Notes: generated by a model from the letters alone, not told the origin. DNA of 64,000 bases from an uncultured Gammaproteobacteria bacterium (GCA_947259705.1 CAMYNL010000004.1:26658-90657), one strand, 5' to 3'. Positions 30,396 through 41,927 are shown, counted from the stretch's first letter. Program-made: numbers and translations.

Positions 30396-32110
30396 GACAT
30401 CGAATGGACACTGCGACGATCAGATACCTGGGCCGCCAGCGATTCGTGCTGGCAGTGCTGTTCATGGCCCTCGCGCTGCTGGCTGCCCGGGCCACCAATC
30501 TGCAACTGGAGGACAAGGACTATCTCCAGGCCCAGGGCGCAGCGCGCTACCAGCGAACCCAGGAGACAGCCTCCCATCGCGGCATGATCATGGATCGACA
30601 TGGCACCCCCTTGGCTGTGAGTACGCCGGTGGATTCAGTATGGGCGCATCCGCCCACGCTGTGGGCGGAAGGGCATTCCTGGGGCAGGCTCGCCAAGCTG
30701 CTGGGGACGACCACGGCAAAACTCAAGAAGCAGGTGCGCAGCAGTCTGCAGCGAAAGTTCGTCTACCTGAAGCGGCATATTCCACCGGCGCGGGCGCGGC
30801 AGCTGATGGCACTGGCTATCCCCGGCGTCGACATTCGACGGGAGTATCGCCGGTACTACCCGTCAGGCCCGGTGTTCGGCCAGGTGATCGGCTTCACCGA
30901 CATCGATGACCGCGGACAGGAAGGGTTGGAACTCGCCTATGACGACCAGCTCGCCGGCGCCCCGGGCAAGGCGCTGGTGCTGAGGGATCGCGTTGGCCAC
31001 GTGGTTGAACATACGGCTCTGATCCAGCCGGTGCGTGACGGTTCCGATTTGCGGATCACCCTGGATGCCCGCCTGCAGTATCTCGCCTACCGCCACCTCA
31101 AGTCTGCTGTGCGCAAGCACCGGGCACGCGGCGCATCGCTGGTGATGCTGGATGCGCGCAACGGGGAAGTGCTGGCGATGGTCAATGAGCCCAGCTTCAA
31201 TCCCAACAATCGCGCCGATCGCCAGGGCAACAGGTTCCGCAACCGGGCGGCAACGGACGTCTTCGAACCGGGGTCTACGATGAAACCATTCACCGTGGCG
31301 GCGGCGCTGCAGCATGAAACCTGCGTGCCCGACACCCGTATCGATACCAGTCCCGGCGTGCTGAAGATAGGCGGCCACCGGATTCGTGATACTCGGGACT
31401 ACGGCCTGCTCACGGTTTCCAAGGTGGTGATGAAATCCAGCAATATCGGTGCCGCCAAGATCGCGATGCGCTTCTCGCCAAACGCGCTGGTCGAAACGTT
31501 TTCCAGACTCGGCTTCGGCGCCAGCACCAATTTCGGGTTTCCCGGCGAGGTCGCCGGTAATCTACCGGTGCGCCGAAAGTGGCGCCCGGTGGAGCACGCC
31601 ACGCTTTCCTACGGTTACGGCTTGTCTACCACCGCCCTGCAACTGGCGCGCGCCTACACCGCCCTGGCCACCGACGGTGAGCTGTTGCCGGCATCCCTGT
31701 TGCCGCGGGTGGGACCGGTGGAGCGAGTTCGGGTGTTCGAACCCCGCGTGGTTGCCCAGGTTCGCCATATGCTGGAACTGGCCGTCAGCGACCAGGGAAC
31801 CGGTAGCTCCGCGCGCATCGACCGCTATCGGGTAGCGGGTAAGACCGGCACCGTGCACAAGATCGTCAATGGTCGATATGCCGACGACCGCTACCTGTCC
31901 GTATTTGCCGGATTTGCCCCGGTGCGCCAGCCGCGTCTGGTCATGGTGGTGGTGGTGGATGATCCACGCGGCGCCGACTACTTCGGCGGCAAGGTTGCCG
32001 CCCCGGTCTTTTCGCAGGTGATGACGGGCGCGCTGCGCTTACTGAACGTGGCACCGGAGCTCGATCCTCCGGCACTGCAGCAGGTCAGGGCCGCGCGTCG
32101 AGACGCATGA
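30392..32110 (+). CDS. ftsI: Septal peptidoglycan transpeptidase FtsI (PBP3)
   Basis: 572 residues starting at GTG 30392. A signal-anchor helix (about 16-33), the PBP dimerisation domain (YQRTQETASHRGMIMDRHG), and a transpeptidase domain with EPGSTMKPF (SxxK), SSN near residue 350 and KTGT near 485. FtsI cross-links septal peptidoglycan with FtsW as polymerase partner. Its gene lies in the normal place between ftsL and murE and overlaps the next gene by 4 nt. All three active-site motifs are intact. Confidence 0.96.
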   Translation: MRHRMDTATIRYLGRQRFVLAVLFMALALLAARATNLQLEDKDYLQAQGAARYQRTQETASHRGMIMDRHGTPLAVSTPVDSVWAHPPTLWAEGHSWGRLAKLLGTTTAKLKKQVRSSLQRKFVYLKRHIPPARARQLMALAIPGVDIRREYRRYYPSGPVFGQVIGFTDIDDRGQEGLELAYDDQLAGAPGKALVLRDRVGHVVEHTALIQPVRDGSDLRITLDARLQYLAYRHLKSAVRKHRARGASLVMLDARNGEVLAMVNEPSFNPNNRADRQGNRFRNRAATDVFEPGSTMKPFTVAAALQHETCVPDTRIDTSPGVLKIGGHRIRDTRDYGLLTVSKVVMKSSNIGAAKIAMRFSPNALVETFSRLGFGASTNFGFPGEVAGNLPVRRKWRPVEHATLSYGYGLSTTALQLARAYTALATDGELLPASLLPRVGPVERVRVFEPRVVAQVRHMLELAVSDQGTGSSARIDRYRVAGKTGTVHKIVNGRYADDRYLSVFAGFAPVRQPRLVMVVVVDDPRGADYFGGKVAAPVFSQVMTGALRLLNVAPELDPPALQQVRAARRDA

Positions 32111-33564
32111 CGGCGAGGCCGACATTGCGGTACCTGCTGGCTCCCTGGGCCGGTGTTGAGGAGACCGCTGATGATGCGAAGATCGACGGAGTCAGCCTTG
32201 ACAGCCGCCGGGTTCGTCCGGGAGACCTGTTCTTCGCCTATCCCGGCATCACCACCGACGGACGCCGGTATATCGACGATGCCATCAGCCGTGGGGCGGT
32301 CGCGATCGCTTACGACCCGGCGGACTTCCAATACCAGGGCGCGGTGACAGGGATCGCCGTCCCAGGCCTGCAGTACCAGGTGGGCGTGATCGCGGCACGA
32401 TATTTCGGCCACCCGAGCAGCGGGATTGAAGTGATCGGCATCACCGGCACCAACGGCAAGACCAGCTGTGCCATTCTACTGTCACAGGCGCTGGAGGAGC
32501 TCGGCCTGCGTTGCGGCGTGATTGGCACCCTCGGCATCGGTTTTCGCGACCGCCTGGCAGGGTCGAGTCATACCACACCGGACCCGGTCACCATGCAGCG
32601 CTCATTGCGGCAGTTGGCTGACCAAGGCGCCAGCCACGTGTGCGTGGAGGTGTCATCCCATGCCCTGACCCAGGGCCGTGTTGCCGGGGTGCAGTTCGAC
32701 GCTGCGTTGTTCACCAACCTGAGCCGCGACCATCTTGATTACCACAGCGATTTCGACGCCTATGCCCAGGCGAAGGCCTCGCTATTCGAAAGGCCCGAAC
32801 TCCGGCTGGCGGTGGTGAACTGCGGTGACGAATTCGGTGCCGCCATGGCGGCCGGTCTGCGCAGGCGGACCTGGACCTACAACTGCGAGGGCGCCGATGT
32901 ATACGCCGCCGACGTAGCAGCCGCAGTGACCGGCCTGACCCTAGTCATGCACTCATCGGCGGGGCGGTTCAAGGTCAGGTCGAGGCTGGTCGGCCTGGTC
33001 AATGTACCCAACCTGTTGGCGGTGGCGGCTATGCTGCTCGCCAACGAGTACGCGCCGCCAGCGATCGCGCGGGCAATTGCGCGGTTGGCTTCGGTACCCG
33101 GCCGCATGGAACTGTTCAGCCACATGCCGTCGCGGCCGAAAGTGGTGGTGGATTATGCGCACAGCCCGGATGCTCTGGAGCGCACGCTGCGCTCAATTCG
33201 TGTGCATTGTCGCGGCAGACTGTGGTGTCTGTTCGGCTGCGGCGGCGACCGCGACCGGGGCAAGCGGCCGTTGATGGGCGCCGTGGCCGAGGCACTGGCC
33301 GACCGCGTGGTGTTGACCGATGACAATCCTCGTCACGAAGAGCCCGCGGGCATCGTGGCGGACATCATGTCCGGTATGGCGGGCTCACCGATGGTGATCC
33401 ACGACCGTGCCGCTGCCATTCAATGGGCGATCAGCCAGGCGGTCGGGGACGACTGGTTGCTGGTGGCTGGTAAGGGCCACGAGACCATCCAGCAGGTCGG
33501 AAGCGATCGGCTGCCGCTGGACGACCGGGTAGTGGTGAGCCAATGCCTGGAGCGCGCGGCGTGA
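32107..33564 (+). CDS. murE: UDP-MurNAc-tripeptide synthetase MurE
   Basis: 485 residues in the Mur ligase fold: the N-terminal DSRRVRPGDLFFAYPG, the ATP site GITGTNGKTS, the central HLDYHSDFDAYAQAKA, and the C-terminal DDNPRHEEP. The DNPR motif is characteristic of the meso-diaminopimelate-adding enzymes, so the cell wall is probably DAP-type, as expected for a Gram-negative. It adds the third residue to UDP-MurNAc-L-Ala-D-Glu in the cytoplasm. The stop overlaps the murF start (TGATG). Confidence 0.96.
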   Translation: MTARPTLRYLLAPWAGVEETADDAKIDGVSLDSRRVRPGDLFFAYPGITTDGRRYIDDAISRGAVAIAYDPADFQYQGAVTGIAVPGLQYQVGVIAARYFGHPSSGIEVIGITGTNGKTSCAILLSQALEELGLRCGVIGTLGIGFRDRLAGSSHTTPDPVTMQRSLRQLADQGASHVCVEVSSHALTQGRVAGVQFDAALFTNLSRDHLDYHSDFDAYAQAKASLFERPELRLAVVNCGDEFGAAMAAGLRRRTWTYNCEGADVYAADVAAAVTGLTLVMHSSAGRFKVRSRLVGLVNVPNLLAVAAMLLANEYAPPAIARAIARLASVPGRMELFSHMPSRPKVVVDYAHSPDALERTLRSIRVHCRGRLWCLFGCGGDRDRGKRPLMGAVAEALADRVVLTDDNPRHEEPAGIVADIMSGMAGSPMVIHDRAAAIQWAISQAVGDDWLLVAGKGHETIQQVGSDRLPLDDRVVVSQCLERAA

Positions 33565-34919
33565 TGAACCTCAGTGAACTCGCCAATGTGGTGTCCGGGG
33601 AGTTGCGCGGCGGCAATATGCTGTTCACCGGCGTGGGGATCGATACGCGCAGTCTTACGACGGGCGACTTGTTCGTGGCGCTGCGTGGGCCGAGGTTCGA
33701 CGGCCATCAGTTCCTGCCGGCGGCAGAACAGCACGGCGCCGCCGGTGTAATGGTTTGCCAGCCGATCGCCACGAATTTACCCGCGGTGGAGGTGCACGAT
33801 ACCCGTGCTGCGCTGGGACACCTTGCCGCCCACTGGCGGAATCGCTTCGAGGTGCCGGTGGTGGCGGTGACCGGCAGCAATGGCAAGACCACGGTTAAAG
33901 AAATGATCGCGGCCATACTGGCGGTCCGATATCCGGGCCTGGTCACCCCGGGCAACCTGAACAACGAAATCGGTGTGCCGCTGACGCTGTGCCGGCTGAG
34001 ACGGCGGGACCGCTATGCCGTCATCGAGATGGGGATGAATCATCCCGGCGAAATCGAGTACCTGAGTCGAATGACGCAGCCTGATGTTGCCGTCATTACC
34101 AACGCTGCGGCCGCCCATCTCGAGGGTCTGGGCAGCGTCGAGGCCGTGGCGGCCGCCAAGGCGGAGATTTACCTGGGACTGAAGCCCGACGGCACGGCGG
34201 TGATCAACCTGGACGACGCCCATGCGTCGCTGTGGCGGCAGCTGGCCGGATCCAGGATCGTGGTGGGGTTCGGGACGCATCCCTCGGCGGAGGTGTCGGC
34301 GGCTTTCCGGCCGCGCGGTGAGGGTAACTCGCTGCAACTGCGAACCCCGGTGGGTACCGCGGAGATCGAGTTGAAGTTGCCTGGCCAGCACAACGTTTCG
34401 AATGCACTGGCCGCGGCCGCGGCCGCGTTATGCGCCGGTGCCGACCTGGAAGCGGTGTGCCGCGGCCTGGAGTCGATGACGCCGGTGCCGGGCCGGCTCT
34501 CGGTGCGGACCGCGGCCTGCGGCGCCCGTGTATTCGATGACAGCTACAACGCCAACCCGGCATCGGTCGGCGCCGGGCTTGAAGTACTCGCCCGCGAGCG
34601 CGGTGAGAAGGTGCTGGTGCTGGGAGACATGGCCGAGCTCGGCGCTGACGCCGGCGCTTGGCACGAGCAGATCGGCGCGGCGGCCGCCCGGGCCGGTATC
34701 GACCGACTGCTTACGGTAGGCGATTTCGCAGCTGCCGCGGCCGAGGGTTTTGGGCCGGGTGCCCTGCATTGCGACGACAAGGCGGCCCTGTCGGGCCGGT
34801 TGGCAGGTCTGCTGCACAAAGACATGACGGTGCTGGTGAAGGGCTCGCGATTCATGCGCATGGAAGAAGTTGTGGAAGCATTGTGCGGCGCAGCGCCCGA
34901 AGGCGCAGGACTGCACTGA
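33564..34919 (+). CDS. murF: UDP-MurNAc-tripeptide:D-Ala-D-Ala ligase MurF
   Basis: 451 residues from ATG 33564, which overlaps the murE stop; an upstream in-frame ATG at 33543 is not needed. Mur-ligase features: [15 protein letters not shown] near the N-terminus, [14 protein letters not shown] for [18 protein letters not shown] and [12 protein letters not shown]. It completes the pentapeptide by adding D-Ala-D-Ala. The stop shares its last base with the mraY start. Confidence 0.96.
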   Translation: MNLSELANVVSGELRGGNMLFTGVGIDTRSLTTGDLFVALRGPRFDGHQFLPAAEQHGAAGVMVCQPIATNLPAVEVHDTRAALGHLAAHWRNRFEVPVVAVTGSNGKTTVKEMIAAILAVRYPGLVTPGNLNNEIGVPLTLCRLRRRDRYAVIEMGMNHPGEIEYLSRMTQPDVAVITNAAAAHLEGLGSVEAVAAAKAEIYLGLKPDGTAVINLDDAHASLWRQLAGSRIVVGFGTHPSAEVSAAFRPRGEGNSLQLRTPVGTAEIELKLPGQHNVSNALAAAAAALCAGADLEAVCRGLESMTPVPGRLSVRTAACGARVFDDSYNANPASVGAGLEVLARERGEKVLVLGDMAELGADAGAWHEQIGAAAARAGIDRLLTVGDFAAAAAEGFGPGALHCDDKAALSGRLAGLLHKDMTVLVKGSRFMRMEEVVEALCGAAPEGAGLH

Positions 34920-36001
34920 TGCTGTTGTATCTGTTCGACACGCTCGCTCGTGACTACTCGGTGTTCAATGTGTTCAGGTACCTGACCCTGCGTGGAATAT
35001 TCGGCGTGCTCACCGCGCTCACGATCTGCTTCGTGCTCGGGCCCGTGATGATACGCAAGCTCAGCCACTACCAGATTGGCCAGACAGTGCGCAGCGACGG
35101 GCCGCCGACACATTTCGACAAGGTGGGCACACCCACCATGGGGGGCGCGCTGATTCTGGTTGCAGTGGTGTTGTCGACGCTGTTGTGGGCGGATCTGTCG
35201 AATCGCTTTGTCTGGGTGGTACTGTTCGTCTGCGTGTCATTTGGCGTTATCGGCTGGGTGGACGATTACCGCAAGCTCATCGAAAGGAATCCACGGGGTA
35301 TTGGCGCCCGCAACAAGATCTTCTGGCAAAGCGCAGCAGCGCTTGCAGCAGCCCTGCTGCTTTACTTAACGGCCCAGTCGCCCATCGAACTGTCTTTGAT
35401 CGTACCCATCTTCAAGGAGGTAGCGATCTACCTCGGGCCCTGGTTCGTTCTGCTTGCCTGGCTGGTGATCGTGGGTTCGAGCAATGCGGTGAATCTCACC
35501 GATGGTCTCGATGGTCTTGCGATCCTCCCGACGGTTCTGGTAGCCGGCGGTCTGGGCATATTCGCCTACGCCACGGGCCACAGCATTTTCGCCAATTATC
35601 TGGCTATACCTTACATTCCCGGGACCGGCGAGGTACTGGTTTTCTGCGCGGCACTGGTGGGGGCGGGGCTGGGTTTCCTGTGGTTCAACACCTACCCTGC
35701 ACAGGTGTTCATGGGCGACATCGGGGCGCTGGCGTTGGGCGCAGCGCTGGGTGCCGTGGCGGTGGTGGTGCGCCAGGAAATCGTGCTGTTCATCATGGGT
35801 GGGATCTTCGTGGTGGAGACCGTCTCAGTCATCCTTCAGGTGGCCTCTTACAAGCTTGTCGGCAAGCGGATCTTCAAAATGGCTCCGCTGCACCATCATT
35901 TTGAACTCAAGGGCTGGCCGGAGCCGCGCGTCAGCGTGCGTTTCTGGATTATCAGCCTGATCCTGGTCCTGATCGGACTCTCAACTCTTAAGATACGATG
36001 A
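34919..36001 (+). CDS. mraY: Phospho-MurNAc-pentapeptide translocase MraY
   Basis: 360 residues from ATG 34919, the same length as E. coli MraY; longer upstream reading is within murF. About ten transmembrane helices. Catalytic loops carry [13 protein letters not shown], the acidic pair in [18 protein letters not shown], and [14 protein letters not shown]. It transfers phospho-MurNAc-pentapeptide to undecaprenyl phosphate, making lipid I. It begins at the last base of the murF stop, and murD follows after 7 nt. Confidence 0.96.
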   Translation: MLLYLFDTLARDYSVFNVFRYLTLRGIFGVLTALTICFVLGPVMIRKLSHYQIGQTVRSDGPPTHFDKVGTPTMGGALILVAVVLSTLLWADLSNRFVWVVLFVCVSFGVIGWVDDYRKLIERNPRGIGARNKIFWQSAAALAAALLLYLTAQSPIELSLIVPIFKEVAIYLGPWFVLLAWLVIVGSSNAVNLTDGLDGLAILPTVLVAGGLGIFAYATGHSIFANYLAIPYIPGTGEVLVFCAALVGAGLGFLWFNTYPAQVFMGDIGALALGAALGAVAVVVRQEIVLFIMGGIFVVETVSVILQVASYKLVGKRIFKMAPLHHHFELKGWPEPRVSVRFWIISLILVLIGLSTLKIR

Positions 36002-36008
36002 GCGAAAC

Positions 36009-37391
36009 ATGGCTGCTTCGGCACTGCGTATCAATGAAATGGCGGTAGAGGTGATGAGCCTGCAATCGCGAGCACTGGTCGTCGGTCTCGGGCGGACGGG
36101 TTTCAGCTGCGTGGAGCACCTGCTGCAACGAGGTTATGCGGTGAGCGTGGCAGATACCCGTGATCAGCCCCCGTTGCTGCAGCGCCTGCGTGAGTACCAT
36201 CCCGGGGTCAAGGTGACCACGGGGCCCCTCCGTGACGAATGTTTCGCCGATGCGGAACTGGTCGTGGTGAGTCCCGGGGTCCCGGTTTCGGAGCCGGTCA
36301 TCACGCGCGCGGCGGCCCGGGGCGCGGATGTCCTGGGCGACGTGGAACTGTTCCTGCGTGACGTGAAGGCACCTGTACTGGCCATTACGGGCTCCAACGG
36401 CAAGAGCACGGTGACCGCCTTGGTGGGGGCGCTGCTGGCGGCGCAGCATGTCCGCTGCGCGGTGGCTGGCAATATCGGCGTGCCGGTACTTGAACTGCTG
36501 GCGCAGCAGGACAGCGAGCCGGATTGCTACGTGCTGGAATTGTCGAGCTTTCAGCTTGAGACCACGACCAGTCTGCGGGCGCGCGCGGCTGCGATCCTGA
36601 ACATCAGTGAAGACCACATGGACCGCTATGCGGGACTGCCGGAATACATACGGGCAAAGTCCCGCATCTTCGAGGACGCTGAAGTCGCGGTGATCAATCG
36701 CAACGACGCACGCTTGCGGGGCTTGGTGCCCGAGGCCGTCAGGAAGGTGAGTTTCGGCGGCGGTCGCCCGACCCGGGATCAGGACTACGGCATCGCCCGT
36801 ATCGACGCTGAGAACTGGCTGGTGCGGGGTGATGAACCCCTGCTGCGAGAGCGCGAAGTCCCCTTGGCGGGACGCCACAATGTCATGAACGTGCTGGCCG
36901 CGCTGGCGGTAGCCGAAACAGTGACCTTCGACCGTCAGGCCGCGGCAGCCGCGATCAGGCGTTTTCGGGGGCTGCCGCACCGCATGGAACTGGTAAGGGA
37001 GCGTCAAGGCGTCATATGGATCAACGATTCCAAGGCCACCAACGTCGGCGCCGTCATCGCCGCGTTAGAGGGCCTGGGCCGTCCGGTGATCCTGATTGCG
37101 GGCGGCGACGGCAAGGGAGCCGATTTCTCTCCGTTGCGCCGCGCGGTGGCGAAATATGCCCGCCACGTATTGCTCATCGGCCGTGACGCACCCGTCATCG
37201 CTGCGGCGATAGGCGACGCCGCTGCAGTGGAACGCTGTCGGTCGCTTACCCAGGCCGCGGCGAGGGCGGCCAGGTTGGCGAGACCCGGTGACGCGGTCGT
37301 GCTTGCACCGGCCTGCGCGAGTTTTGATATGTTTCGCGATTTCGCCGCGCGCGGCGACGCCTTTCGTGATGCAGTGAGGAGCCTCCGATGA
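36009..37391 (+). CDS. murD: UDP-MurNAc-L-Ala:D-Glu ligase MurD
   Basis: 460 residues from ATG 36009; homology begins at ALVVGLGRTGFSCVEHLL, so starts at 36039 or 36054 (MSLQSRALVVG) would also give a normal 445-450 residue MurD, and no start has a clear ribosome site. The ATP site is AITGSNGKSTV, the Mur motif is NISEDHMDRYAG, and the C-terminal part has INDSKATNVGAV and LIAGGDGKGADF. It adds D-Glu to UDP-MurNAc-L-Ala. Overlaps ftsW by 4 nt. Confidence 0.95.
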   Translation: MAASALRINEMAVEVMSLQSRALVVGLGRTGFSCVEHLLQRGYAVSVADTRDQPPLLQRLREYHPGVKVTTGPLRDECFADAELVVVSPGVPVSEPVITRAAARGADVLGDVELFLRDVKAPVLAITGSNGKSTVTALVGALLAAQHVRCAVAGNIGVPVLELLAQQDSEPDCYVLELSSFQLETTTSLRARAAAILNISEDHMDRYAGLPEYIRAKSRIFEDAEVAVINRNDARLRGLVPEAVRKVSFGGGRPTRDQDYGIARIDAENWLVRGDEPLLREREVPLAGRHNVMNVLAALAVAETVTFDRQAAAAAIRRFRGLPHRMELVRERQGVIWINDSKATNVGAVIAALEGLGRPVILIAGGDGKGADFSPLRRAVAKYARHVLLIGRDAPVIAAAIGDAAAVERCRSLTQAAARAARLARPGDAVVLAPACASFDMFRDFAARGDAFRDAVRSLR

Positions 37392-38551
37392 TCGCCGCCG
37401 CGGCCCAGGCACTCAAACCATGGCAGGCCGAAGCCTTGCCGGCCAGCGACCGCTGGCTGCTGGGCGCGGTGACCATGCTCCTCGCGCTCGGGCTGGTGAT
37501 GGTGTACTCGGCGACCGTGGCCGGCGGTGCTCAGTCCCTGGACACCAACTTCCACCACCTTCATCAGCACGCCATGCACATACTGCTGGGACTTGTGCTG
37601 GCAGGCTGCGCTGTCTGGACCCGCCCGTCCTGGTGGGAGCGGTCGAGCAAGCCCCTGCTGGCGGTTGCGCTGCTATTACTGCTTGTTCTCCTGTTGCCCG
37701 GTATCGGATTGACCGTCAACGGCAGCACGCGCTGGCTGGCGGTGGGGCCGATCCGCATGCAGCCCGCGGAGGTCGCCAAGCTCTGCATGGTGATCTATGC
37801 CGCCGGATACCTGACTCGCAAACGCGAGTCCCTGGGGGATTTCACCCAGGGTGTGCTGATCATCGGCATCGTGCTCGCGGCACTGGCGCTGTTGCTGCTC
37901 CTGCAACCCGATTTCGGCAGTTCCGTGGTCATCACCGTGACTGTGGGCGCGATGCTTTTCCTGGGCGGCATTCGCTTCTGGCATTTCCTGCTCTGTCTGC
38001 TGGTCGGCATCACCGCCACGGTCGTACTGGCCTACATCGAACCCTATCGGTGGGCGCGGGTGACCAGTTTTCTCAACCCCTGGTCCGACCCCTATGACAG
38101 CGGATTTCAACTGACCCAGGCGTTGATCGCGTTTGGCCGTGGCGAATGGTTGGGTGTGGGTCTCGGCGAGAGCATCCAGAAGCTTTATTACCTGCCGCAT
38201 GCAAACAATGATTTCCTGCTCGCTGTAATCGCCGAGGAACTGGGAGTGGCAGGTGTTTTGGCGGTCATCGGCCTGTTCGGAATCGTATTGTGGCGTGCTT
38301 TTGCCATCGCCCGGCGGGCAGAACTGGCGGGCAAGGTGTACGCCGCCAGGCTGGCCCAGGGTCTGGGCCTGTTGCTGATATTCCAGGCCATCGTCAACAT
38401 GGGTGTGAACATGGGTGTCCTGCCCACCAAGGGGCTGACGCTGCCGTTCATGAGCTATGGCGGCAGCAGTATGCTGTCCAGCTGCGTCGCGGTCGGGCTA
38501 CTCCTGATGGTCGATCGTGACAGCCGGCGAAGGCCTGGTTCGGGCCCATGA
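37388..38551 (+). CDS. ftsW: Septal peptidoglycan polymerase FtsW
   Basis: 387 residues with about ten transmembrane helices, SEDS family. Conserved parts: LGLVMVYSATVAGG near the N-terminus, GSTRWLAVGPIRMQPAEVAKL, the loop with PHANNDFLLAVIAEELG, and MGVNMGVLPTKGLTLPFMSYGGSSML at the C-terminal end (two motifs quoted separately here as GVLPTKGLTLPF and SYGGSS). FtsW is the glycosyltransferase partner of FtsI. Starts by ATGA overlap with murD. Confidence 0.96.
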   Translation: MIAAAAQALKPWQAEALPASDRWLLGAVTMLLALGLVMVYSATVAGGAQSLDTNFHHLHQHAMHILLGLVLAGCAVWTRPSWWERSSKPLLAVALLLLLVLLLPGIGLTVNGSTRWLAVGPIRMQPAEVAKLCMVIYAAGYLTRKRESLGDFTQGVLIIGIVLAALALLLLLQPDFGSSVVITVTVGAMLFLGGIRFWHFLLCLLVGITATVVLAYIEPYRWARVTSFLNPWSDPYDSGFQLTQALIAFGRGEWLGVGLGESIQKLYYLPHANNDFLLAVIAEELGVAGVLAVIGLFGIVLWRAFAIARRAELAGKVYAARLAQGLGLLLIFQAIVNMGVNMGVLPTKGLTLPFMSYGGSSMLSSCVAVGLLLMVDRDSRRRPGSGP

Positions 38552-39627
38552 GCACCCTGCTGGTCATGGCGGGTGGAACCGGCGGTCATGTCTTCCCCGC
38601 GCTGGCGGTCGCCCGGGTGCTTCACGCGCGCGGCGTCGAGATCGTCTGGCTGGGTACGCGCCAGGGCCTCGAGGCGAGGGTGGTGCCGGATACCGGCTTC
38701 GACATCGAATGGGTGTCCATCCGCGGACTGCGCGGCACCGGTCTCTGGGGCTGGCTGCGTACTCCCTTCCTGCTGTTGTGGGCACTGCTGCAGACGGTGG
38801 CCGTGGTATTGCGTCGCCGGCCCGCCGCGATGCTGGGGATGGGTGGCTTCGTCGCTGCACCGGCTGGCATGGTGGCCTGGCTGTTGCGCCGTCCGCTGCT
38901 GATCCACGAAGCCAATGCGCTCGCCGGTTTGACCAACAAAGTGCTGGCGCGCATGGCGGACCGGGTGATGACGGGCTTTCCGGACACTTTCCCCCCCTCG
39001 CGGCGCGCTGTGTGGGTCGGTAACCCGGTGCGACCCGACATCACCGCCCTCGCTCCTCCGCGCGACAGACTCGCGCACCGAATCACCGGTGGATTGAGGT
39101 TGCTGGTGATTGGCGGCAGTCAGGGCGCGCGCGCCCTGAACGAACGCGTGCCCGAGGCAATCGCAGCCTTGTCCGACGCGGAACGGCCGCAGATTTGGCA
39201 CCAGGCGGGGCACGGAAACGGGGGTTCAGTGAGGCGCGCCTATGAGAGCCGGTCGATTACCTGTCAGGTCAGCGATTTCATTGATGACATGGCCTCCGCC
39301 TATGCCTGGGCCGACCTCGTCATTGCCCGTGCCGGGGCAATGACCGTGGCCGAGGTCTGCGCCGCCGGGGTCGCGGCCCTGTTCGTGCCTTACCCGCACG
39401 CCGCCGGCGATCACCAGACCGCCAACGCGCAGTTCCTGGCTTCGCGAAACGCCGCCTTCAGCATCGCCGAGCAAGACGTCACTGTCGCGCGGCTGGCGGA
39501 GTTCATTCAGCAGTGCGGACGCGACCGTGAGCGGCTGAGCGAGATCGCGGAGCGGGCCCGGGCGCTCGCGAAGGACGATGCCACCGAGCGCGTCGCCGAG
39601 ATCTGCATGGAGTACCTGCATGCGTGA
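38548..39627 (+). CDS. murG: UDP-GlcNAc:lipid-linked MurNAc-pentapeptide transferase MurG
   Basis: 359 residues, GT28 fold. The N-terminal Gly-rich loop [61 protein letters not shown] and [15 protein letters not shown] are the family motifs. It adds GlcNAc to lipid I to make lipid II on the cytoplasmic face. Overlaps ftsW by 4 nt and murC by 8 nt. Confidence 0.96.
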   Translation: MSTLLVMAGGTGGHVFPALAVARVLHARGVEIVWLGTRQGLEARVVPDTGFDIEWVSIRGLRGTGLWGWLRTPFLLLWALLQTVAVVLRRRPAAMLGMGGFVAAPAGMVAWLLRRPLLIHEANALAGLTNKVLARMADRVMTGFPDTFPPSRRAVWVGNPVRPDITALAPPRDRLAHRITGGLRLLVIGGSQGARALNERVPEAIAALSDAERPQIWHQAGHGNGGSVRRAYESRSITCQVSDFIDDMASAYAWADLVIARAGAMTVAEVCAAGVAALFVPYPHAAGDHQTANAQFLASRNAAFSIAEQDVTVARLAEFIQQCGRDRERLSEIAERARALAKDDATERVAEICMEYLHA

Positions 39628-41038
39628 CCATGTGCGGCATATCCATTTCATCGGCATCGGCGGCAGCGGCATGAGCGGAATCGCGGAGGTGCTGCTGAAT
39701 CTCGGCTATCAGATTTCGGGTTCGGACCTGGCCGCATCGCCCGCTGTGGAGAGACTGCGCGGTGCCGGCGCAAAGGTACACATCGGTCATAATGCTGCCC
39801 TGGTGGCGGACTGCGACGTAGTGGTGACCTCCAGCGCGGTGAACCCGGCCAATCCCGAAATCACCGCGGCCCATGCGGCGAAGATACCGGTGATCCCCCG
39901 CGCGGAAATGCTGGCGGAGCTGATGCGTTTCCGCAAGGGCATCGCGGTGGCCGGCACCCACGGCAAGACCACCACCACCAGTCTGGTGGCGAGCCTGCTG
40001 GCCAAGGGCGGCCTCGACCCCACTTTTGTCGTCGGCGGCAGGGTCAACAGCGCCGGGACCAACGCTGTGCTCGGCCGCGGGGAATACCTGGTCGCCGAGG
40101 CCGACGAGAGCGATGCGTCGTTTCTGCATCTGCAGCCCGAGATCGCCGTGGTGACGAATGTCGACATGGACCACATGGACACCTATCAGGGCGACTTCGA
40201 GGTGGTCAAGCGTACCTTCGTCGATTTCCTCCAGAACCTGCCGTTCTATGGCCTGGCGGTGTTGTGCCTGGATGATCCGGTGGTGCGCGAGATCATCGAC
40301 CAGGTGCGCAAGCCCACCCTCAGCTACGGCATGTCCCGGGATGCAGATATCCGCGCAGTGGACGTGCGCCAGCAGGGTCTGCAAATGCATTTCAAGGTGA
40401 TGCGGCCAGGTGCCGGGCCGTATGCCGTGGAACTGGCACTGCCCGGCGAACATAATGTGTTGAATGCCCTGGCAGCAATCGCCGTGGCTGCCCACCTCGG
40501 GGTACCCGACGTGTCGATCGCGGCCGGACTGGCGGAGTTTCAGGGCATCGGCCGGCGCTTCCATGTTCGCGGTGAGGTGGTCTGTGCGGACGGAAGTGCG
40601 CTGGTGGTGGACGATTACGGACACCACCCACGCGAGATCGCCGCCACCTTGAAGGCCGCCCACGGAAGCTGGCCGGATCGGCGCATCGTGGTGGTGTTCC
40701 AACCGCATCGTTACACACGAACGCGGGATCTATTAGATGATTTCAGCCTGGTGCTGGCGGAGGAGGACCCGCTGCTTGTCACCGAAGTCTACCCGGCAGG
40801 GGAATCACCGATCAGCAGCGCCGACGGCCGCGCATTGTGCCGCGCAATCCGCGCCCGCGGCCGCGCAAATCCAGTTTTCGTCGACCAGGTGGAAGCGCTG
40901 CCGAAGATCCTGCCGGCGATCGTGCGCGACGGCGACGTGATACTGACTCTGGGTGCCGGCAACATTGGTCAGGTGTCGAGGCAGCTGGTGGAGGTGGGGC
41001 TGCAGGGGGGCGGGAATGATGGCGGCGCAACGCATTGA
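39620..41038 (+). CDS. murC: UDP-MurNAc:L-alanine ligase MurC
   Basis: The start is ATG 39620 ([20 protein letters not shown]), giving 472 residues; the frame extends further into murG without homology. ATP site [23 protein letters not shown]-like acidic motif ([11 protein letters not shown]), [10 protein letters not shown], and [16 protein letters not shown]. First committed amino-acid ligation of the Mur pathway. Its 3' end overlaps murB by 23 nt in another frame. Confidence 0.96.
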   Translation: MRDHVRHIHFIGIGGSGMSGIAEVLLNLGYQISGSDLAASPAVERLRGAGAKVHIGHNAALVADCDVVVTSSAVNPANPEITAAHAAKIPVIPRAEMLAELMRFRKGIAVAGTHGKTTTTSLVASLLAKGGLDPTFVVGGRVNSAGTNAVLGRGEYLVAEADESDASFLHLQPEIAVVTNVDMDHMDTYQGDFEVVKRTFVDFLQNLPFYGLAVLCLDDPVVREIIDQVRKPTLSYGMSRDADIRAVDVRQQGLQMHFKVMRPGAGPYAVELALPGEHNVLNALAAIAVAAHLGVPDVSIAAGLAEFQGIGRRFHVRGEVVCADGSALVVDDYGHHPREIAATLKAAHGSWPDRRIVVVFQPHRYTRTRDLLDDFSLVLAEEDPLLVTEVYPAGESPISSADGRALCRAIRARGRANPVFVDQVEALPKILPAIVRDGDVILTLGAGNIGQVSRQLVEVGLQGGGNDGGATH

Positions 41039-41927
41039 CCGCAGCGCGTACCGGCCGCGGGGCAAGCTACTGCATGACGAGCCGATGTCGAGGCACACCA
41101 GCTGGCGGGTCGGCGGCCCCGCCGATTGCCTGTTCAACCCGGCGGACCGGGAAGACCTGGTGGAGTATCTGCGCCATTTGGATTCGGGTGATCCGGTGAC
41201 CTGGGTCGGTCTTGGCAGCAATCTGCTGGTACGCGATGGGGGCATCCGCGGCACCGTGATCGTCACCCACAAGTGTCTGGACGGCATCGCGCTGAAGGGC
41301 GAGCGTGGGATCTATGTGGAAGCAGGTGTTCCCGGCGCCAAAATCGCCCGCTTCAGTGTTCGCAACAACCTGCTGGGCGCCGAGTTCTTCGCCGGCATAC
41401 CCGGCACCCTTGGCGGCGCGCTGGCTATGAACGCGGGCGCCTTTGGCGGCGAAACCTGGGGGGTAGTAGAGAGCGTGGAGACGGTGGACCGCAGGGGTCG
41501 CATACGGCGGCGACCGCCGGAGGATTTTGCCGTGGCCTACCGCAGCGTGACGGTGCCCGCCGGTGAATGGTTCCTGGCCGCCAAGCTGGTGCTGCAGCCC
41601 GGGGATGGCGAGGCCGGCGGTGGGAAGATTCGTGAGATGCTGGCGCGTCGTGCCCGCACCCAGCCGATACAGATTCCCAATGCCGGGTCGGTGTTCCGCA
41701 ACCCCGCGGGGGACCATGCTGCGCGCCTGATCGAGCACTGCGGTCTGAAGGGTCGGTGCCACGGCGGTGCCTGCGTTTCGGAGCGCCACGCAAACTTCAT
41801 CGTCAATCGCGGCGGCGCTACAGCCGGTGACATCGAGGCACTGATACAGCGCATAGAGCAGGAAGTCAGGCAGCGTCACGGTGTGGCCTTGCGGCGTGAG
41901 GTGCACATCGTGGGGGAGCGCGCATGA
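41016..41927 (+). CDS. murB: UDP-N-acetylenolpyruvoylglucosamine reductase MurB
   Basis: 303 residues from ATG 41016 ([16 protein letters not shown]). FAD-binding parts [20 protein letters not shown] and [17 protein letters not shown], then [29 protein letters not shown] and the Ser-containing [13 protein letters not shown] for proton donation. It is of the type without the long C-terminal extension (type II, as in many non-enteric bacteria). Reduces enolpyruvyl-UDP-GlcNAc to UDP-MurNAc with NADPH. Starts inside the end of murC and overlaps ddlB by 4 nt. Confidence 0.95.
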   Translation: MMAAQRIDRSAYRPRGKLLHDEPMSRHTSWRVGGPADCLFNPADREDLVEYLRHLDSGDPVTWVGLGSNLLVRDGGIRGTVIVTHKCLDGIALKGERGIYVEAGVPGAKIARFSVRNNLLGAEFFAGIPGTLGGALAMNAGAFGGETWGVVESVETVDRRGRIRRRPPEDFAVAYRSVTVPAGEWFLAAKLVLQPGDGEAGGGKIREMLARRARTQPIQIPNAGSVFRNPAGDHAARLIEHCGLKGRCHGGACVSERHANFIVNRGGATAGDIEALIQRIEQEVRQRHGVALRREVHIVGERA